Source of the DNA: Gordonia hankookensis
GTDB lineage: Bacteria > Actinomycetota > Actinomycetes > Mycobacteriales > Mycobacteriaceae
DNA: 64,000 nucleotides
Reading direction: 5' to 3'
Assembly (NCBI RefSeq): GCF_014673215.1
Contig: NZ_JACWMS010000001.1
Span: 1-64,000, forward strand
Part shown: positions 41,555 to 51,923 of the stretch, piece by piece
How the letters are laid out: every line of letters starts with the position of its first letter
Position numbering within the stretch: the stretch's first letter is position 1
The notes under the pieces: generated by a model
Database searches by the model: none
What the model saw: only the letters and a program-made list of their open reading frames with translations
Told to the model about the DNA's origin: nothing
Made by a program: the position numbers and the translations under genes

Positions 41555-41594
41555 CTGTCGGGCGTGCGCCCCGGTGGCAGCCACCTCGCCGCGA

Positions 41595-41629
41595 TGACAC
41601 CACCCCGGTTCCGAACCACGGTGGTGTCA
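41595..41629. terminator. Bidirectional terminator
   Basis: TGACACCACC (41595-41604) pairs perfectly with GGTGGTGTCA (41620-41629); an inner GGTT/AACC stem extends it. It sits between the converging methyltransferase gene and the amino-acid ABC ATPase gene. Confidence 0.85.
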
Positions 41630-41679
41630 CCTTGTCGAGGTGAACGCGACAGTGCACCGGTCAGCGCTACGCGCCACGC

Positions 41680-42453
41680 TCACAACAGCTTCGACAAGAA
41701 CCCCTTCGTCCGCTCGTGCTGCGGATTCGCCAGCACCTCTCGGGGGACACCCTGTTCCACAACGACACCGCCGTCCATGAACACCAACTGATCGGCGACC
41801 TCACGCGCGAAGCCCATCTCGTGGGTCACCACCACCATCGTCATGCCGGTCGCGGCCAACTCGCGCATGACCCCAAGAACCTCGCCGACGAGTTCCGGAT
41901 CCAACGCCGAGGTCGGTTCGTCGAACAGCATGAGCTTGGGTTCCATGGCCAACGCACGGGCGATCGCGACGCGTTGTTGCTGCCCGCCCGACAGCTGCGC
42001 CGGGTAGGTGTCGGCCTTCTCCGACAAGCCCACCCGTTCGAGCAGATATCGCGCCCGCTCGATGGCGTCCTTCCTGCTCTGCTTCTTCACCTGCGTCGGC
42101 GCCTCGATCACGTTCTCCAACGCGGTTCGATGCGGGAACAGGTTGAAATGCTGGAACACCATGCCGATGTCACGGCGCTGCTTGGCGGCATCCTTCGGAC
42201 TCATCTCGTGGAGCTTGTCCCCGCGCTCGTGATAACCGATGAGATCCCCGTCGACGTAGAGCCGGCCGGCATTGACGACCTCGAGATGATTGACACATCG
42301 CAGGAACGTCGACTTGCCGGAGCCGGACGGACCGATGAGGCAGAGCACCTCCCCGCGGCCGACCTCCAAGCTGATGCCCTTGAGGACCTGCAGCGATCCG
42401 AAGTTCTTGTGGACCCGGTCCGCGTGCACCATCGGGCGCTCAACGACGCTCAT
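41680..42453 (-). CDS. Polar amino-acid ABC transporter ATP-binding protein
   Basis: 257-residue ATPase of the GlnQ/GltK type. Walker [11 protein letters not shown]-loop [10 protein letters not shown], signature [15 protein letters not shown], Walker [14 protein letters not shown] and the switch histidine in [11 protein letters not shown] are all present. The start at 42453 ([14 protein letters not shown]) overlaps the permease end by 14 bp. It is the last gene of a binding protein-permease-ATPase operon. Confidence 0.95.
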   Translation of the reverse strand: MSVVERPMVHADRVHKNFGSLQVLKGISLEVGRGEVLCLIGPSGSGKSTFLRCVNHLEVVNAGRLYVDGDLIGYHERGDKLHEMSPKDAAKQRRDIGMVFQHFNLFPHRTALENVIEAPTQVKKQSRKDAIERARYLLERVGLSEKADTYPAQLSGGQQQRVAIARALAMEPKLMLFDEPTSALDPELVGEVLGVMRELAATGMTMVVVTHEMGFAREVADQLVFMDGGVVVEQGVPREVLANPQHERTKGFLSKLL

Positions 42454-43402
42454 CGCTCTCCCCATCCACGACCGGCGCATTCTGTACGGCGGCCATGGCT
42501 TTCAGTTGCCGGGCCGTCATCTGTCTGCTCGCCCCCTTCGAGTAGTAGCGCTCCAGGTAGTACTGGCCGACCATCAGCACGCTCGTCACGATCAGGTACC
42601 AGGTCGATGCCACCATCAGCAGTGGGATCGGCTGGAAATTGACGCCCGAGATGTCGCGGGCACGACCGTAGACCTCACCGGTGAACGGCACGGCCGCCAC
42701 GAGGCTGGTGGTCTTGAGCATGCTGATCACCTCGTTGCCGGTGGGCGGGATGATCACACGCATCGCCTGGGGCAGCACGGTCCGGCGCATCGTCTGCGCC
42801 CACGACATACCCAACGCCACCGATGCCTCCGACTGTCCCTCCCCGACCGAGGAGACACCGGCCCGGACGATCTCGGCCATGTAGGCGGCCTCGTTGAGAG
42901 CGAGACCGATCATCGCGAACGTGAAGGCGGCGTTGAGGGACTGGATGTCGAAGTGCGCGAATTGGTACACGAACGGGATCCCCAGATCGATCTGCTTGTA
43001 GATCGACGGGAACAGTCCCCAGAACACCAACTGCACGTACACGGGAGTCCCGCGGAACACCCATAGATAGACCCACGCCGTGTACCGCAGGACCGGGTTC
43101 GGCGACAGTCGCATGATCGCGAGCAGGACACCCAGGATGATCGCTATGAGCATCGCGAGCACGGTCAGGGCAAGCGTGTACCAGACACCGGACAGTATGC
43201 GGGTGTCGAACAGGTACTTGGCATACGTGTCCCATGCGTAGGCCGCGTTGGTGGCCGCGCCGTAGACGAACAGAGCGGCCAGCACCAACACGACCGCCGC
43301 GGCGGCCCACTGACCGGGATGACGCAGGGGCACGGCTTTGATCGGGTCCGGATCGGTGGGGTCGGCCCCGGTCGGTTGCGGACCCGTGGACGGAGAGCTC
43401 AC
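42440..43402 (-). CDS. Polar amino-acid ABC transporter permease
   Basis: 320 residues, HisM/GlnP-type membrane subunit. Hydrophobic segments are at about 30-50, 75-100, 110-130, 175-195, 250-270 and the EAA loop contact ([33 protein letters not shown]) near 220. The start is GTG at 43402, 4 bp after the binding-protein stop. The N-terminal 25 residues are Pro/Asp-rich and cytoplasmic. Confidence 0.93.
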   Translation of the reverse strand: MSSPSTGPQPTGADPTDPDPIKAVPLRHPGQWAAAAVVLVLAALFVYGAATNAAYAWDTYAKYLFDTRILSGVWYTLALTVLAMLIAIILGVLLAIMRLSPNPVLRYTAWVYLWVFRGTPVYVQLVFWGLFPSIYKQIDLGIPFVYQFAHFDIQSLNAAFTFAMIGLALNEAAYMAEIVRAGVSSVGEGQSEASVALGMSWAQTMRRTVLPQAMRVIIPPTGNEVISMLKTTSLVAAVPFTGEVYGRARDISGVNFQPIPLLMVASTWYLIVTSVLMVGQYYLERYYSKGASRQMTARQLKAMAAVQNAPVVDGESDERR

Positions 43403-43406
43403 GTGC

Positions 43407-44321
43407 CTAGCTGACCGCGCCGTTGATCACCGAGTTCGGGATGGTGCCCGACTGCACGCCCCAGTTCTCGGCGATCTGCTTGTACTGGCCGTTGTCGATG
43501 AGATGCTGCACAGCCTTCTGCAGGGCCCCGGCCAACGGCGATCCCTTGGCCACCGGGTAGCCGTACGGAGCAGACTCGAAGACCCCGCCTGCCGGCTCGA
43601 GCGCGCCCTCGGACCGCTTGATCGCGTAGGCGGTCACCGGCGAATCCGCCGACATCGCGTCCACCTTGCCGAGTACCAGGGCGTTGACCGCCTCATCCTG
43701 CGAATCGAACTTGGTCTTCTGGATGGCGGGCTTGCCCGCATCCGTGCAGGCCTTGCTCTTGGCCGGGACCTCGTCGGTGTCCTCGACGGTGGTCGACTGC
43801 ACGGCGACACGCTTTCCGCAGGCGTTGTTCGGATCGATGGACCCGCCCTTCTGCTGGGCCCACTGGATACCCGCGCTGTAGTAGGTGACGAAGTCGACCT
43901 GCTTCTCGCGCTCCTTGCTGTCGGTGAACGACGACATGCCCACGTTGTACGTACCCTGCTGGACCGCCGGGATGATCTTGTCGAAGTCGGCCTCCTTGAA
44001 CACCGGCTTCAACCCCAGCACCCCACCGATCGCGTTCATGAGATCGACGTCGTAGCCGATGATGTTGCCGCCCGCGTCCTTGAACTCGTTGGGCTGATAC
44101 GGCACGTTCACCCCGACGATCAGCTGGCCCGACTCCTTGATGTTGCCGGGTACCAGATCGGCGATCTCCTGGACCTTGGCCGCCTCCACCTTCGCCGACG
44201 ACGACGCGGGACCCGACGACTCGGAACCCTCGTTGTTGGAACACCCTGCCAAGGCGAGAGCCAGGACCGCGAAGAGTGCCACCAGCACGCCACCCAGTCG
44301 GGAAGATCGCAGAAAACGCAT
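43407..44321 (-). CDS. Polar amino-acid ABC transporter substrate-binding lipoprotein
   Basis: 304 residues, type II periplasmic-binding fold (SBP_bac_3 family). The signal sequence MRFLRSSRLGGVLVALFAVLALALAGC ends in the lipobox LAGC. Then come a Ser-rich linker, GVNVPYQPNEFKDAGGNIIGYDVDLMNAIG and DFDKIIPAVQQGTYNVGMSSFTDSKERE, the usual ligand-pocket blocks. The ligand cannot be named; glutamate, glutamine or a basic amino acid are options. The start at 44321 is preferred because it places the charged n-region correctly; an in-frame ATG four codons earlier is possible. Confidence 0.92.
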   Translation of the reverse strand: MRFLRSSRLGGVLVALFAVLALALAGCSNNEGSESSGPASSSAKVEAAKVQEIADLVPGNIKESGQLIVGVNVPYQPNEFKDAGGNIIGYDVDLMNAIGGVLGLKPVFKEADFDKIIPAVQQGTYNVGMSSFTDSKEREKQVDFVTYYSAGIQWAQQKGGSIDPNNACGKRVAVQSTTVEDTDEVPAKSKACTDAGKPAIQKTKFDSQDEAVNALVLGKVDAMSADSPVTAYAIKRSEGALEPAGGVFESAPYGYPVAKGSPLAGALQKAVQHLIDNGQYKQIAENWGVQSGTIPNSVINGAVS

Positions 44322-44479
44322 CACACACCCCATCTGTTCACAATTCTCCATGCATCTGCATGTTCGGCGCACGACGGCACAGGCGGCCGTCGTCGACGCA
44401 CATGACGAACTTAATGGCTACCAAGCCGATCCACCGGCTAGTTACCAGAGATTTACCGGATGCCCGGTCGCCCCGAGTC

Positions 44480-45532
44480 TCAGATCCGCTCGACCACTGC
44501 CTCCGTGAACTCACGGGTCGTCGCCGTGCCGCCCAGATCCGCCGTGGCCATCGACTGCGCAAGCGTGTCGGCGACCGCCGCTTCCATCCGCCCCGCCACC
44601 GCGACGAGCCCACCATCCGATGACGCCACACCGTGCCTGCGCATCGCCATCGCCGTCGACAGGATCATCGCGACGGGATTCGCCAGCCCACGGCCCGCGA
44701 TGTCGGGAGCCGCGCCATGGGTCGCCTGTGCCATCACCTTGGTGTCCGAACAGTTCACCGACGCAGCCAGTCCCAGGGATCCGGCCAACTCACCCGCAAG
44801 ATCCGACAGGATGTCGCCGAAGAGATTCTCGGCCACGATCACATCGAAATCGGATGGGCGCCGGACGAGGTGGGCGGCCATCGCGTCGACGTGCTGTTCG
44901 TCGACGACCACGTCGGGGAAGTCGGCGGCCACCTGCAGACACACGTCGCGGAAGAGTCCGGTGGTGAGACGCAGGACATTTGCCTTGTGCACGACGGTCA
45001 CATGTGACGACCGCTCGCGCGCGGCCTCGAAGGCCACCCGCGCGATCCGTTCCGATGCTTGTCGCGTGATCACCCCGACCGAGAGCGCCACATCGGGAGT
45101 CGGCATGAACTCACCGCTGCCGGCAAACATGTTGCGGTCGGCGTAGAGCCCTTCGGTGTTCTCCCGGACGATCAGCACGTCGATGTCCCTCGCGGTGGCG
45201 CGTACTCCGCCGAAGGCGCGCGCGGGCCGGAGGTTGGCGAACAACTCGTAGCGGGTCCGGATCACCGCGCCCGGAGTCCGCTCGGCGTGCGGCATGGGAT
45301 AACTCGCGGAGTCGTGCGGCCCCATCACCCACACGTCGAGATCATCGAGAGCGCACAATGTCTCGTCGGGAACCGGGTTGTCGTGACTGTCGATCGCGGT
45401 GCGCCCGAAGGGCAACTCGACCCATTCGACACCGATGCCCTCGGCATGGGCCGCGGCCTGGGCAACCGCGATGGCCGCGGGCACGATCTCGGGTCCGATA
45501 CCGTCGCCGGTCAACACCCCGATACGTGTCAT
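44480..45532 (-). CDS. NAD-dependent beta-hydroxyacid oxidative decarboxylase (isopropylmalate/homoisocitrate dehydrogenase family)
   Basis: 350 residues, complete member of the isocitrate/isopropylmalate dehydrogenase family: GDGIGPEIVPAA at the start, IVRENTEGLYADRN, VTVVHKANVLRLTTGLFRD, and the metal site VDAMAAHLVRRPSDFDVIVAENLFGDILSDLAGEL. The HKANVL stretch resembles homoisocitrate and tartrate dehydrogenases more than LeuB (DKANVL), so the substrate is uncertain and leucine synthesis is unlikely to be its job. The stop of polA and this ATG overlap in TGATG, so translation is probably coupled to polA. Confidence 0.85.
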   Translation of the reverse strand: MTRIGVLTGDGIGPEIVPAAIAVAQAAAHAEGIGVEWVELPFGRTAIDSHDNPVPDETLCALDDLDVWVMGPHDSASYPMPHAERTPGAVIRTRYELFANLRPARAFGGVRATARDIDVLIVRENTEGLYADRNMFAGSGEFMPTPDVALSVGVITRQASERIARVAFEAARERSSHVTVVHKANVLRLTTGLFRDVCLQVAADFPDVVVDEQHVDAMAAHLVRRPSDFDVIVAENLFGDILSDLAGELAGSLGLAASVNCSDTKVMAQATHGAAPDIAGRGLANPVAMILSTAMAMRRHGVASSDGGLVAVAGRMEAAVADTLAQSMATADLGGTATTREFTEAVVERI

Positions 45533-48297
45533 CAGTGCGCCGCGTCGTCCCAGGAACGACCGAATCCGACCGAGACCTCCAGTGGGACAGACAGACTGAT
45601 CGCACTGCCCATTTCCTCGCGCACCACGGCCTCCACCGCGTCGCGCTCGCCGGTGGCGACCTCGACGACCAGTTCGTCGTGGACCTGCAGGAGCATGCGC
45701 GACCGCAGTTCCTCACGCTCGAGACGTCCGTAGACGTTGATCATCGCGACCTTGATGATGTCCGCCGCGGTGCCCTGGATGGGAGCGTTGAGCGCCATCC
45801 GCTCCGCGGATTGACGTCGTTGCCAGTTGTCGCTGTTGAGATCCGGCAGATACCGACGCCTGCCGAACAACGTCGCGGTGTACTCGTTACGACGGGCCTC
45901 GGCGACGACGTCGTGCAGGTAGTCACGGACACCACCGAACCGCGCGAAGTAGGCCTCCATCTGTTCCTTGGCGTCGTCGCGGCTGATCTTCAACTGTGCG
46001 GCGAGACCGAAGGCGCTGAGGCCGTAGGCGAGGCCGTACGACATCGCCTTGACCCGATGGCGCATCTCCGTGGTGACCTCGTCTATCGGAACGCCGAACG
46101 CGCGCGATCCCACGAAGTTGTGCAGATCCTCGCCGGTGTTGAAGGCCTCGATCAGCCCGGCGTCCTCCGAGAGATGCGCCATGATGCGCATCTCGATCTG
46201 GCTGTAGTCCGCGGTCATCAGGCAGTCGTAGCCGAGACCCGCGGAATCGGCGCCGACGATGAATCCCTTGCGGATCTGCCGCCCGGCCTCGGTCCGGACC
46301 GGGATGTTCTGCAGGTTGGGCTCGGTCGACGACAGCCGGCCCGTCGCGGCGACCGTCTGGTTGAACGTCGTGTGGACGCGTCCGTCGTCGGCCACGGATT
46401 TCAGCAGACCGTCGACGGTGACCTTCAGCCGGGTCGCGTCACGGTGCTCCAGCAGATGTGCGAGGAAGGGATGCTCGGTCTTCTCGTACAGGCTCTGCAA
46501 CGCGTCGGCGTCGGTGGTGTAGCCGGTCTTGGTCTTCTTGGTCTTGGGCATGTCGAGCTTGTCGAACAGCACCGTCTGCAGCTGTTTCGGCGAACCGAGG
46601 TTGATCTGCTCGCCGATCACCTCGTACGCAGCGTCGGCGGCGGTGCGGATGCGTTGGGCGAAGTCACTTTCCAGCTCACCGAAGTGGTCGACGTCGACGG
46701 CGATCCCGGCCGCCTCGAGCTGAGCGAGGACGAACAGCAGCGGCAGTTCCATCTCGGTCAGCAGTGGCTTCGAGTCGATCTGCTCGAGCTCGGTGTCCAG
46801 CGTGTCGGCGAGTTCGGCGACCGCCCGCGCCTCCAGCATCTGATGCTCGGCATGCTGGGCATCGCCTGCGTCCTCGTCGAGCAGTGACATCTGCCCGTCG
46901 TCGGGCGCGGCGTCGTCGCGGAGTTCCCGACGCAGGTAGCGCAACGTGAGGTCGTCGAGATTGAACGTGCGCTGCCCTGGACGGACGAGATAGGCCGCCA
47001 GCGAGGTGTCGCTGGTGACGCCCGCGAGGGTCCAGCCGCGCGCCCGGACCGCGTGGATCGCCCACTTCACCTCGTGCAGCGCCTTGGGCCGTTCGGTGTC
47101 GGCGAGCCACGCCCCCAGAGCCTTCTCGTCGTCGGCGTCGAGCCCGGTGACATCCAGATAGGCCGACGTCCCGTCGGCGGCGGCGACGGCGATGCCGGTG
47201 GCATCGGCGCCCACCACCTGATGTGGCGACGTCACGGCCACGCCGCTGCGGCCGGTCGCGGTGTGCTCCTCCAGCCATGCTCGGACCTCGCCGGCACCGA
47301 GAATTGTCCCGTCGAGGTCGAAACCCGATTCTGCCTCGGGCTCAACGGAACTCAATGTCGAGAACAACCGGTCGCGGAGCACCCGGAACTCGAGGTCGTC
47401 GAAGAGCTGATGGATACGGTCCCGGTCCCAGCCGACCATGGCCAGCTCGTCTGGTCCGGCGGGCAGCTGCATGTCACGGACGAGTTCGGTGAGTTGCCGG
47501 TTGGTCTGCACCGAGGCCAGGTGGGCGCGCAACGCATCGCCGACCTTGCCCTTCACCTCGTCGACATGGTCCACCAGCGATGCCAGCGATCCGTATTCGC
47601 GAATCCACTTCGACGCGGTCTTCTCCCCCACACCCGGGATGCCGGGCAGATTGTCACTGGGATCGCCGCGGAGCGCCGCGTAGTCCGGGTACTGCGTGGG
47701 AGTGAGGCCGTACTTCTTCTCCACCTCGTCCGGGGTGAACCGGGTCAGGTCCGAAACCCCCTTCTTGGGGTAGAGCACGGTGACCGAATCATCGACGAGC
47801 TGCAGCGAATCACGGTCTCCGGTCACCACCAGAACCTGATACCCCTCGGCCTCGGCCTGGGTTGCCAGCGTCGCGATGATGTCGTCGGCCTCGTAACCCT
47901 CTATGGCCATCACCGGGATGCCCAGGGCGTCGAGAACCTCCTTGGTGAGGTCGACCTGCCCGTTGAACTCGTCCGGGGACTTGGAGCGCTGGGCCTTGTA
48001 CTCGGGGAACATCTCGGAGCGGAACGTCTTGCGTGACACGTCGAAGGCCGCGGCGACGTGGGTCGGCTCCTCATCGCGCAGCAGGTTGATCAGCATCGAT
48101 GTGAAGCCGTAGACGGCGTTGGTGGTCTGACCGGTCGCCGTCTTGAAGTTCTCGGCCGGGAGCGCGAAGAACGCCCGATACGCCAGCGAGTGCCCGTCGA
48201 GCAGCATCAGGACCGGCTTGCGTTCCTTGCCTGACGGGGCTTTCGCGGGGCCTGACGGGGCTTTCGCGGGCGCTGTCGAACTCTTCGCGGGACTCAC
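45532..48297 (-). CDS. polA: DNA polymerase I
   Basis: 921 residues. The N-terminal 5'-3' exonuclease (about 30-320) has LMLLDGHSLAYRAFFALP and DNLPGIPGVGEKTASKWI. The middle domain lacks the DxE-type 3'-5' exonuclease residues, as in mycobacterial Pol I, so it is probably not proofreading. The polymerase has motif A DYSQIEMRIMAHLS, motif B KAMSYGLAYGLSAFGLA and motif C QVHDELVVE. The N-terminal 25 residues contain a duplicated AKAPSG element from an 18-21-bp DNA repeat. The start is GTG at 48297. It acts in Okazaki fragment processing and repair. Confidence 0.97.
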   Translation of the reverse strand: MSPAKSSTAPAKAPSGPAKAPSGKERKPVLMLLDGHSLAYRAFFALPAENFKTATGQTTNAVYGFTSMLINLLRDEEPTHVAAAFDVSRKTFRSEMFPEYKAQRSKSPDEFNGQVDLTKEVLDALGIPVMAIEGYEADDIIATLATQAEAEGYQVLVVTGDRDSLQLVDDSVTVLYPKKGVSDLTRFTPDEVEKKYGLTPTQYPDYAALRGDPSDNLPGIPGVGEKTASKWIREYGSLASLVDHVDEVKGKVGDALRAHLASVQTNRQLTELVRDMQLPAGPDELAMVGWDRDRIHQLFDDLEFRVLRDRLFSTLSSVEPEAESGFDLDGTILGAGEVRAWLEEHTATGRSGVAVTSPHQVVGADATGIAVAAADGTSAYLDVTGLDADDEKALGAWLADTERPKALHEVKWAIHAVRARGWTLAGVTSDTSLAAYLVRPGQRTFNLDDLTLRYLRRELRDDAAPDDGQMSLLDEDAGDAQHAEHQMLEARAVAELADTLDTELEQIDSKPLLTEMELPLLFVLAQLEAAGIAVDVDHFGELESDFAQRIRTAADAAYEVIGEQINLGSPKQLQTVLFDKLDMPKTKKTKTGYTTDADALQSLYEKTEHPFLAHLLEHRDATRLKVTVDGLLKSVADDGRVHTTFNQTVAATGRLSSTEPNLQNIPVRTEAGRQIRKGFIVGADSAGLGYDCLMTADYSQIEMRIMAHLSEDAGLIEAFNTGEDLHNFVGSRAFGVPIDEVTTEMRHRVKAMSYGLAYGLSAFGLAAQLKISRDDAKEQMEAYFARFGGVRDYLHDVVAEARRNEYTATLFGRRRYLPDLNSDNWQRRQSAERMALNAPIQGTAADIIKVAMINVYGRLEREELRSRMLLQVHDELVVEVATGERDAVEAVVREEMGSAISLSVPLEVSVGFGRSWDDAAH

Positions 48298-48353
48298 CCC
48301 AGCGAGTCTAATGACACCGCCCGACAGCTCGAGGGGGTGTTCGACCCGGATGG

Positions 48354-48923
48354 TCAGCCTCGCCGATACATCGGCCAGACGGTCGGACCGCCGTAGGGCA
48401 ACGTGACCTCGGTGGTCACCACGAATCCGTACCGCTCATACAGCGGGATGTTGGCCTCGTTCGAACTCTCCAGATACGCGGGCGCGTCGACCCGATCCAG
48501 GCCTGCACTCAGCAGGGCGCTCCCGATCCCGACGCCCTTGACCGCGGCACCCACCTGACCGAGGTACCAGTGCGGCTCCTTCGGGCGCACCTTGCCGAAC
48601 TCCTGTTCCAGGATCGAGCCGCGACGGATTCGCCCGCGCAGCGCTCGGACGAAACCCCATACGGAACCGAGCTGCTGGGTGGCGGTCAGACGATGGCCGG
48701 GTGGATCCCACACCGCGGCACCGATCGGGACCCCGTCACGGGTGGCGAGATCGATCGACGCCGCGTCGCCGTGCACCCATCGCAGCAAGGTGTGGAAGAT
48801 CTGCTTGTCGTGCCGCGGGTCCGGGCAGAGCCAGCGGATCACCGGATCCTCGACGAAAGCCTGCGCGAGCAGCGAACTCACCAGCTCCCGGTCGTGGCTC
48901 GACGTGACTGCGATGGCAGGCAT
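48354..48923 (-). CDS. GNAT-family N-acetyltransferase
   Basis: 189 residues with the GNAT acetyl-CoA site in the form VGAAVKGVGIGSALLSAGLDR (Q/RxxGxG/A equivalent VKGVGIG) and the C-terminal AYLESSNEANIPLYERYGFVV motif. The N-terminal half shows FVEDPVIRWLCPD, a pattern of actinobacterial acetyltransferases of unknown substrate. It is upstream of polA on the same strand with a 56-bp gap. Confidence 0.88.
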   Translation of the reverse strand: MPAIAVTSSHDRELVSSLLAQAFVEDPVIRWLCPDPRHDKQIFHTLLRWVHGDAASIDLATRDGVPIGAAVWDPPGHRLTATQQLGSVWGFVRALRGRIRRGSILEQEFGKVRPKEPHWYLGQVGAAVKGVGIGSALLSAGLDRVDAPAYLESSNEANIPLYERYGFVVTTEVTLPYGGPTVWPMYRRG

Positions 48924-48962
48924 GGGCCGAGCCTAGACGATGTGTCACCGTCCCCGACAGTG

Positions 48963-49742
48963 TCAGGCGACACCCAGGTACGCCTCCCGCACCGCGTCGT
49001 CGACGAGGAGGTCCTTGCCCGCGCCCTCCTTGGTGATCACGCCCGTCTCCAGGATGTAGCCGCGCGTCGACCGGCTCAGTGCCTGCTGGGCGTTCTGTTC
49101 GACGAGCAGGATGGTGGTGCCCTCGGAGTTGATCTGCGCGATGATGCGGAAGATCTGCTGGATCACCATGGGCGCCAACCCCATCGACGGCTCGTCGAGC
49201 AGGAGCAGTTTGGGCCGGGCCATCAGCGCGCGGCCGATCGCGAGCATCTGCTGCTCACCGCCGGACATGGTTCCGCCGAATTGCTTCCGGCGCTCCCCGA
49301 GCCTCGGGAAGAGGTCGAAGACGTGCTCGAGCGACTCCTGATAGGCGGCTTTGGACGTGAACTTCCGTCCATAGCAACCCATGTCGAGGTTCTCCAGCAC
49401 CGTCATCCCGGGGAAGATGCGACGTCCCTCGGGCACCTGGATGATGCCGCGCTTGACCCGCTGGTGTGCTGCGAGGCCTGCGATCGACTCACCGTCGAAG
49501 AGGATGTCACCCTCGGTCAGTCGATTGAGCCCGGAGATGCCACGCATCGTCGTCGACTTGCCTGCACCGTTGGCGCCCAGCAACGTGACCAACTCCCCCG
49601 CGCCAACCTGCAGCGAGATGCCGTGCAGGGCCCGGATCCGTCCGTAGTGGATCACCACGTCACGCAGTTCGAGAACCGGCGTCGACCCGGACGGTGCGTC
49701 CGGCGTGTCCTGCGACGGGGCTGACTCAGGCGGATTCGTCAT
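48963..49742 (-). CDS. livF: Branched-chain amino-acid ABC transporter ATP-binding protein LivF
   Basis: 259 residues. Walker A GANGAGKST, signature MSGGEQQMLAIGRAL, Walker B LLLLDEPSMGLAP and the LivF hallmark QNAQQALSRSTRGYILETG are present. The ATG at 49742 overlaps the livG end by 17 bp. It is the last gene of livJ-livH-livM-livG-livF. Confidence 0.95.
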   Translation of the reverse strand: MTNPPESAPSQDTPDAPSGSTPVLELRDVVIHYGRIRALHGISLQVGAGELVTLLGANGAGKSTTMRGISGLNRLTEGDILFDGESIAGLAAHQRVKRGIIQVPEGRRIFPGMTVLENLDMGCYGRKFTSKAAYQESLEHVFDLFPRLGERRKQFGGTMSGGEQQMLAIGRALMARPKLLLLDEPSMGLAPMVIQQIFRIIAQINSEGTTILLVEQNAQQALSRSTRGYILETGVITKEGAGKDLLVDDAVREAYLGVA

Positions 49743-50697
49743 CGGGAACTCCCAGGTAGGCGGCAACGACGGCCGGGTTGTCGCGGACCTCTCGCGGTGA
49801 CCCGTCGGCGATCTTGCGACCGAACTCGAGGACGACGATGCGGTCGGTCACGCCCATCACCAGACGCATGTCGTGCTCGATGAGGAGCACGGTGTACCCG
49901 TCATCACGGATCTTCTGGATCAGACCCATCAAGGCGGTCTTCTCGCTCGGGTTGAACCCCGCTGCCGGTTCGTCGAGGCAGAGCAGTTTGGGCTCGGTCG
50001 CCATCGCACGGGCGATCTCGAGGCGCCGCTGATCGCCATAGGGCAGATTCGATGCCTTCTCCGCCGCCCGCGGTCCGATGCCGACGAACTCGAGCAGCGC
50101 CATGCCCCGGTCGACGGCGTCGCGTTCCTCCCGATAGTGACGCGGGGTGCGGAAGATGCCACCGAACACCGACGTCTTGTGCCGTGCATCGGTGCCGACA
50201 CAGACGTTCTCGAGCGCGGTCATCTCCCCCCACAACCGCACGTTCTGGAAAGTGCGGGCGATGCCCCGCCGAGTGATCTTGTGCTGCTTGATCTTCCCGA
50301 GCGGCGCGCCATCGAAGGTGACGGTGCCACGGGTCGGCCGATAGACCCCGGTGATGGCGTTGAAGCAGGTGGTCTTGCCGGCACCGTTCGGCCCGATCAG
50401 GCCCAGGATCTCACCGCGCTTGATGTCGAAGGTGACGTCGTCGAGGGCAGCGAGACCACCGAACTCGACTGTCAGACCGTTGACCTCGAGCAGGGTTTCA
50501 CCGGTCGCGGTGGCGATGTCACGTTGGGGCGCAACGGCCTCGGCGACTGCCTCCGGGTCGGCGAGGTCGGGGTCGATGGCCGCCGGATCGACGATGGCGG
50601 TGGCCGACGGGTCGGCGACCGCCTCGGCGATCTGCTCGTCATGGTCGGGGACACCGCGTCCGGTCCCCTGGTCGTCGGGCTCACGATGCCTGCTCAC
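49726..50697 (-). CDS. livG: Branched-chain amino-acid ABC transporter ATP-binding protein LivG
   Basis: 323 residues. LivG core from about residue 68: [20 protein letters not shown], Walker [10 protein letters not shown], the LivG-specific [18 protein letters not shown], signature [24 protein letters not shown] and [16 protein letters not shown]. The first 67 residues are an unusual acidic, alanine-rich extension ([21 protein letters not shown]) not expected in LivG. The 4-bp overlap with livM supports the long form. It is the middle ATPase of the liv operon. Confidence 0.95.
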   Translation of the reverse strand: MSRHREPDDQGTGRGVPDHDEQIAEAVADPSATAIVDPAAIDPDLADPEAVAEAVAPQRDIATATGETLLEVNGLTVEFGGLAALDDVTFDIKRGEILGLIGPNGAGKTTCFNAITGVYRPTRGTVTFDGAPLGKIKQHKITRRGIARTFQNVRLWGEMTALENVCVGTDARHKTSVFGGIFRTPRHYREERDAVDRGMALLEFVGIGPRAAEKASNLPYGDQRRLEIARAMATEPKLLCLDEPAAGFNPSEKTALMGLIQKIRDDGYTVLLIEHDMRLVMGVTDRIVVLEFGRKIADGSPREVRDNPAVVAAYLGVPDDESA

Positions 50698-51923
50698 GCC
50701 TCCACCTCCTCACCGCGGGTCCGTCCGCTGCTCGGCGCACGTTTCACCGCTCCGTAGATCCGTCTGCCGAAGGTGATCAAGCGGGCTCTGGCCGGGAACA
50801 GACCCTGCGGACGGAAGATCATCAACACCACGAGGGCGATCCCGAAGAACAGGTACTTGAACTCGCTGAGCGACTGGCCGCCGATCTCGACCCCCTGGAC
50901 TCGTGCAGGGAGATAGACGATCAGGAAGGCCCCCGCGATCACGCCCAGTTTGTTGCCCTGACCACCCAGTACGACCGCACACAGGAAGAGCATCGAGTTG
51001 ATGACGGTGAACGCCTTGGGGTCGACGTACTGGACCTGGCCTGCGTAGACGGCACCCGACAGGCCACCGATACCCGCACCGATCACGAACGCCCAGAGCT
51101 TGTACTTGAAGGTCGGCACGCCCATGATCTCCGCGGCGTCCTCGTCCTCGCGGATCGCCACCCACGACCGGCCGACCCGGCTGCGTTCGAGATTGCCGAT
51201 GATGATGAGGACCAGGATCACCAACGCGATACCGAGCCAGTACCACCACACACCGTAGTTCAGGGTGCCGGCGTTGTTGGCGCTGGAGAACACCCCATCG
51301 GGGTGCGCGTCGTTCTGTCCGACCTCGGGGAACAGCACACCCTGCAGGCCCGAGGCCCCGTTGGTGACGTCGCCGAGATTGTCGGCGAGGAGTCGGACGA
51401 TCTCACCGAAACCGAGCGTCACGATGGCGAGATAGTCACCGCGGACCCGCAGCGTCGGGGTGCCCAGGATGACGCCGGTGATGCCGGTGATGACGATGGC
51501 CAACGGCACACACGCCAGCCATCCCCACGGCCCGGAGAAGATCCCGTGATCGGTGCTGTTCCACAGCGGGCTCGCGGGACTGGTCATCAGCGCCACGACG
51601 TAGGCACCGACGGCATAGAAGCCGACATACCCGAGGTCGAGCAGTCCGGTTTGGCCGACCACCACGTTCAGCCCGATGGCGATCAGTGCGGTCATCGCGA
51701 AGGTCGCCATCACCACACCGAAATCGGTTGCCGTGGTGGTGATCAGCGGCGGATTGACGACGGGGAGCAGACCGACCACGATGATCGCAGGAACGCCCAC
51801 GAGCCACTGCATGACGCGGGGCAGGCCGTTCCACCAGGTCCGGATCGCATCGCCGACGCCCCGGGGTTCGGGCGCGTTCGGATCGTCGGGCACCGTGGCG
51901 CCTGCGGGCTGCTGAGTCGTCAT
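50694..51923 (-). CDS. livM: Branched-chain amino-acid ABC transporter permease LivM
   Basis: 409 residues, multi-spanning permease. Ten or so hydrophobic segments, LivM signatures [26 protein letters not shown] and the ATPase-contact loop [24 protein letters not shown]- and C-terminal tails are charged and cytoplasmic. It overlaps livH and livG by 4 bp each. Confidence 0.95.
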   Translation of the reverse strand: MTTQQPAGATVPDDPNAPEPRGVGDAIRTWWNGLPRVMQWLVGVPAIIVVGLLPVVNPPLITTTATDFGVVMATFAMTALIAIGLNVVVGQTGLLDLGYVGFYAVGAYVVALMTSPASPLWNSTDHGIFSGPWGWLACVPLAIVITGITGVILGTPTLRVRGDYLAIVTLGFGEIVRLLADNLGDVTNGASGLQGVLFPEVGQNDAHPDGVFSSANNAGTLNYGVWWYWLGIALVILVLIIIGNLERSRVGRSWVAIREDEDAAEIMGVPTFKYKLWAFVIGAGIGGLSGAVYAGQVQYVDPKAFTVINSMLFLCAVVLGGQGNKLGVIAGAFLIVYLPARVQGVEIGGQSLSEFKYLFFGIALVVLMIFRPQGLFPARARLITFGRRIYGAVKRAPSSGRTRGEEVEA

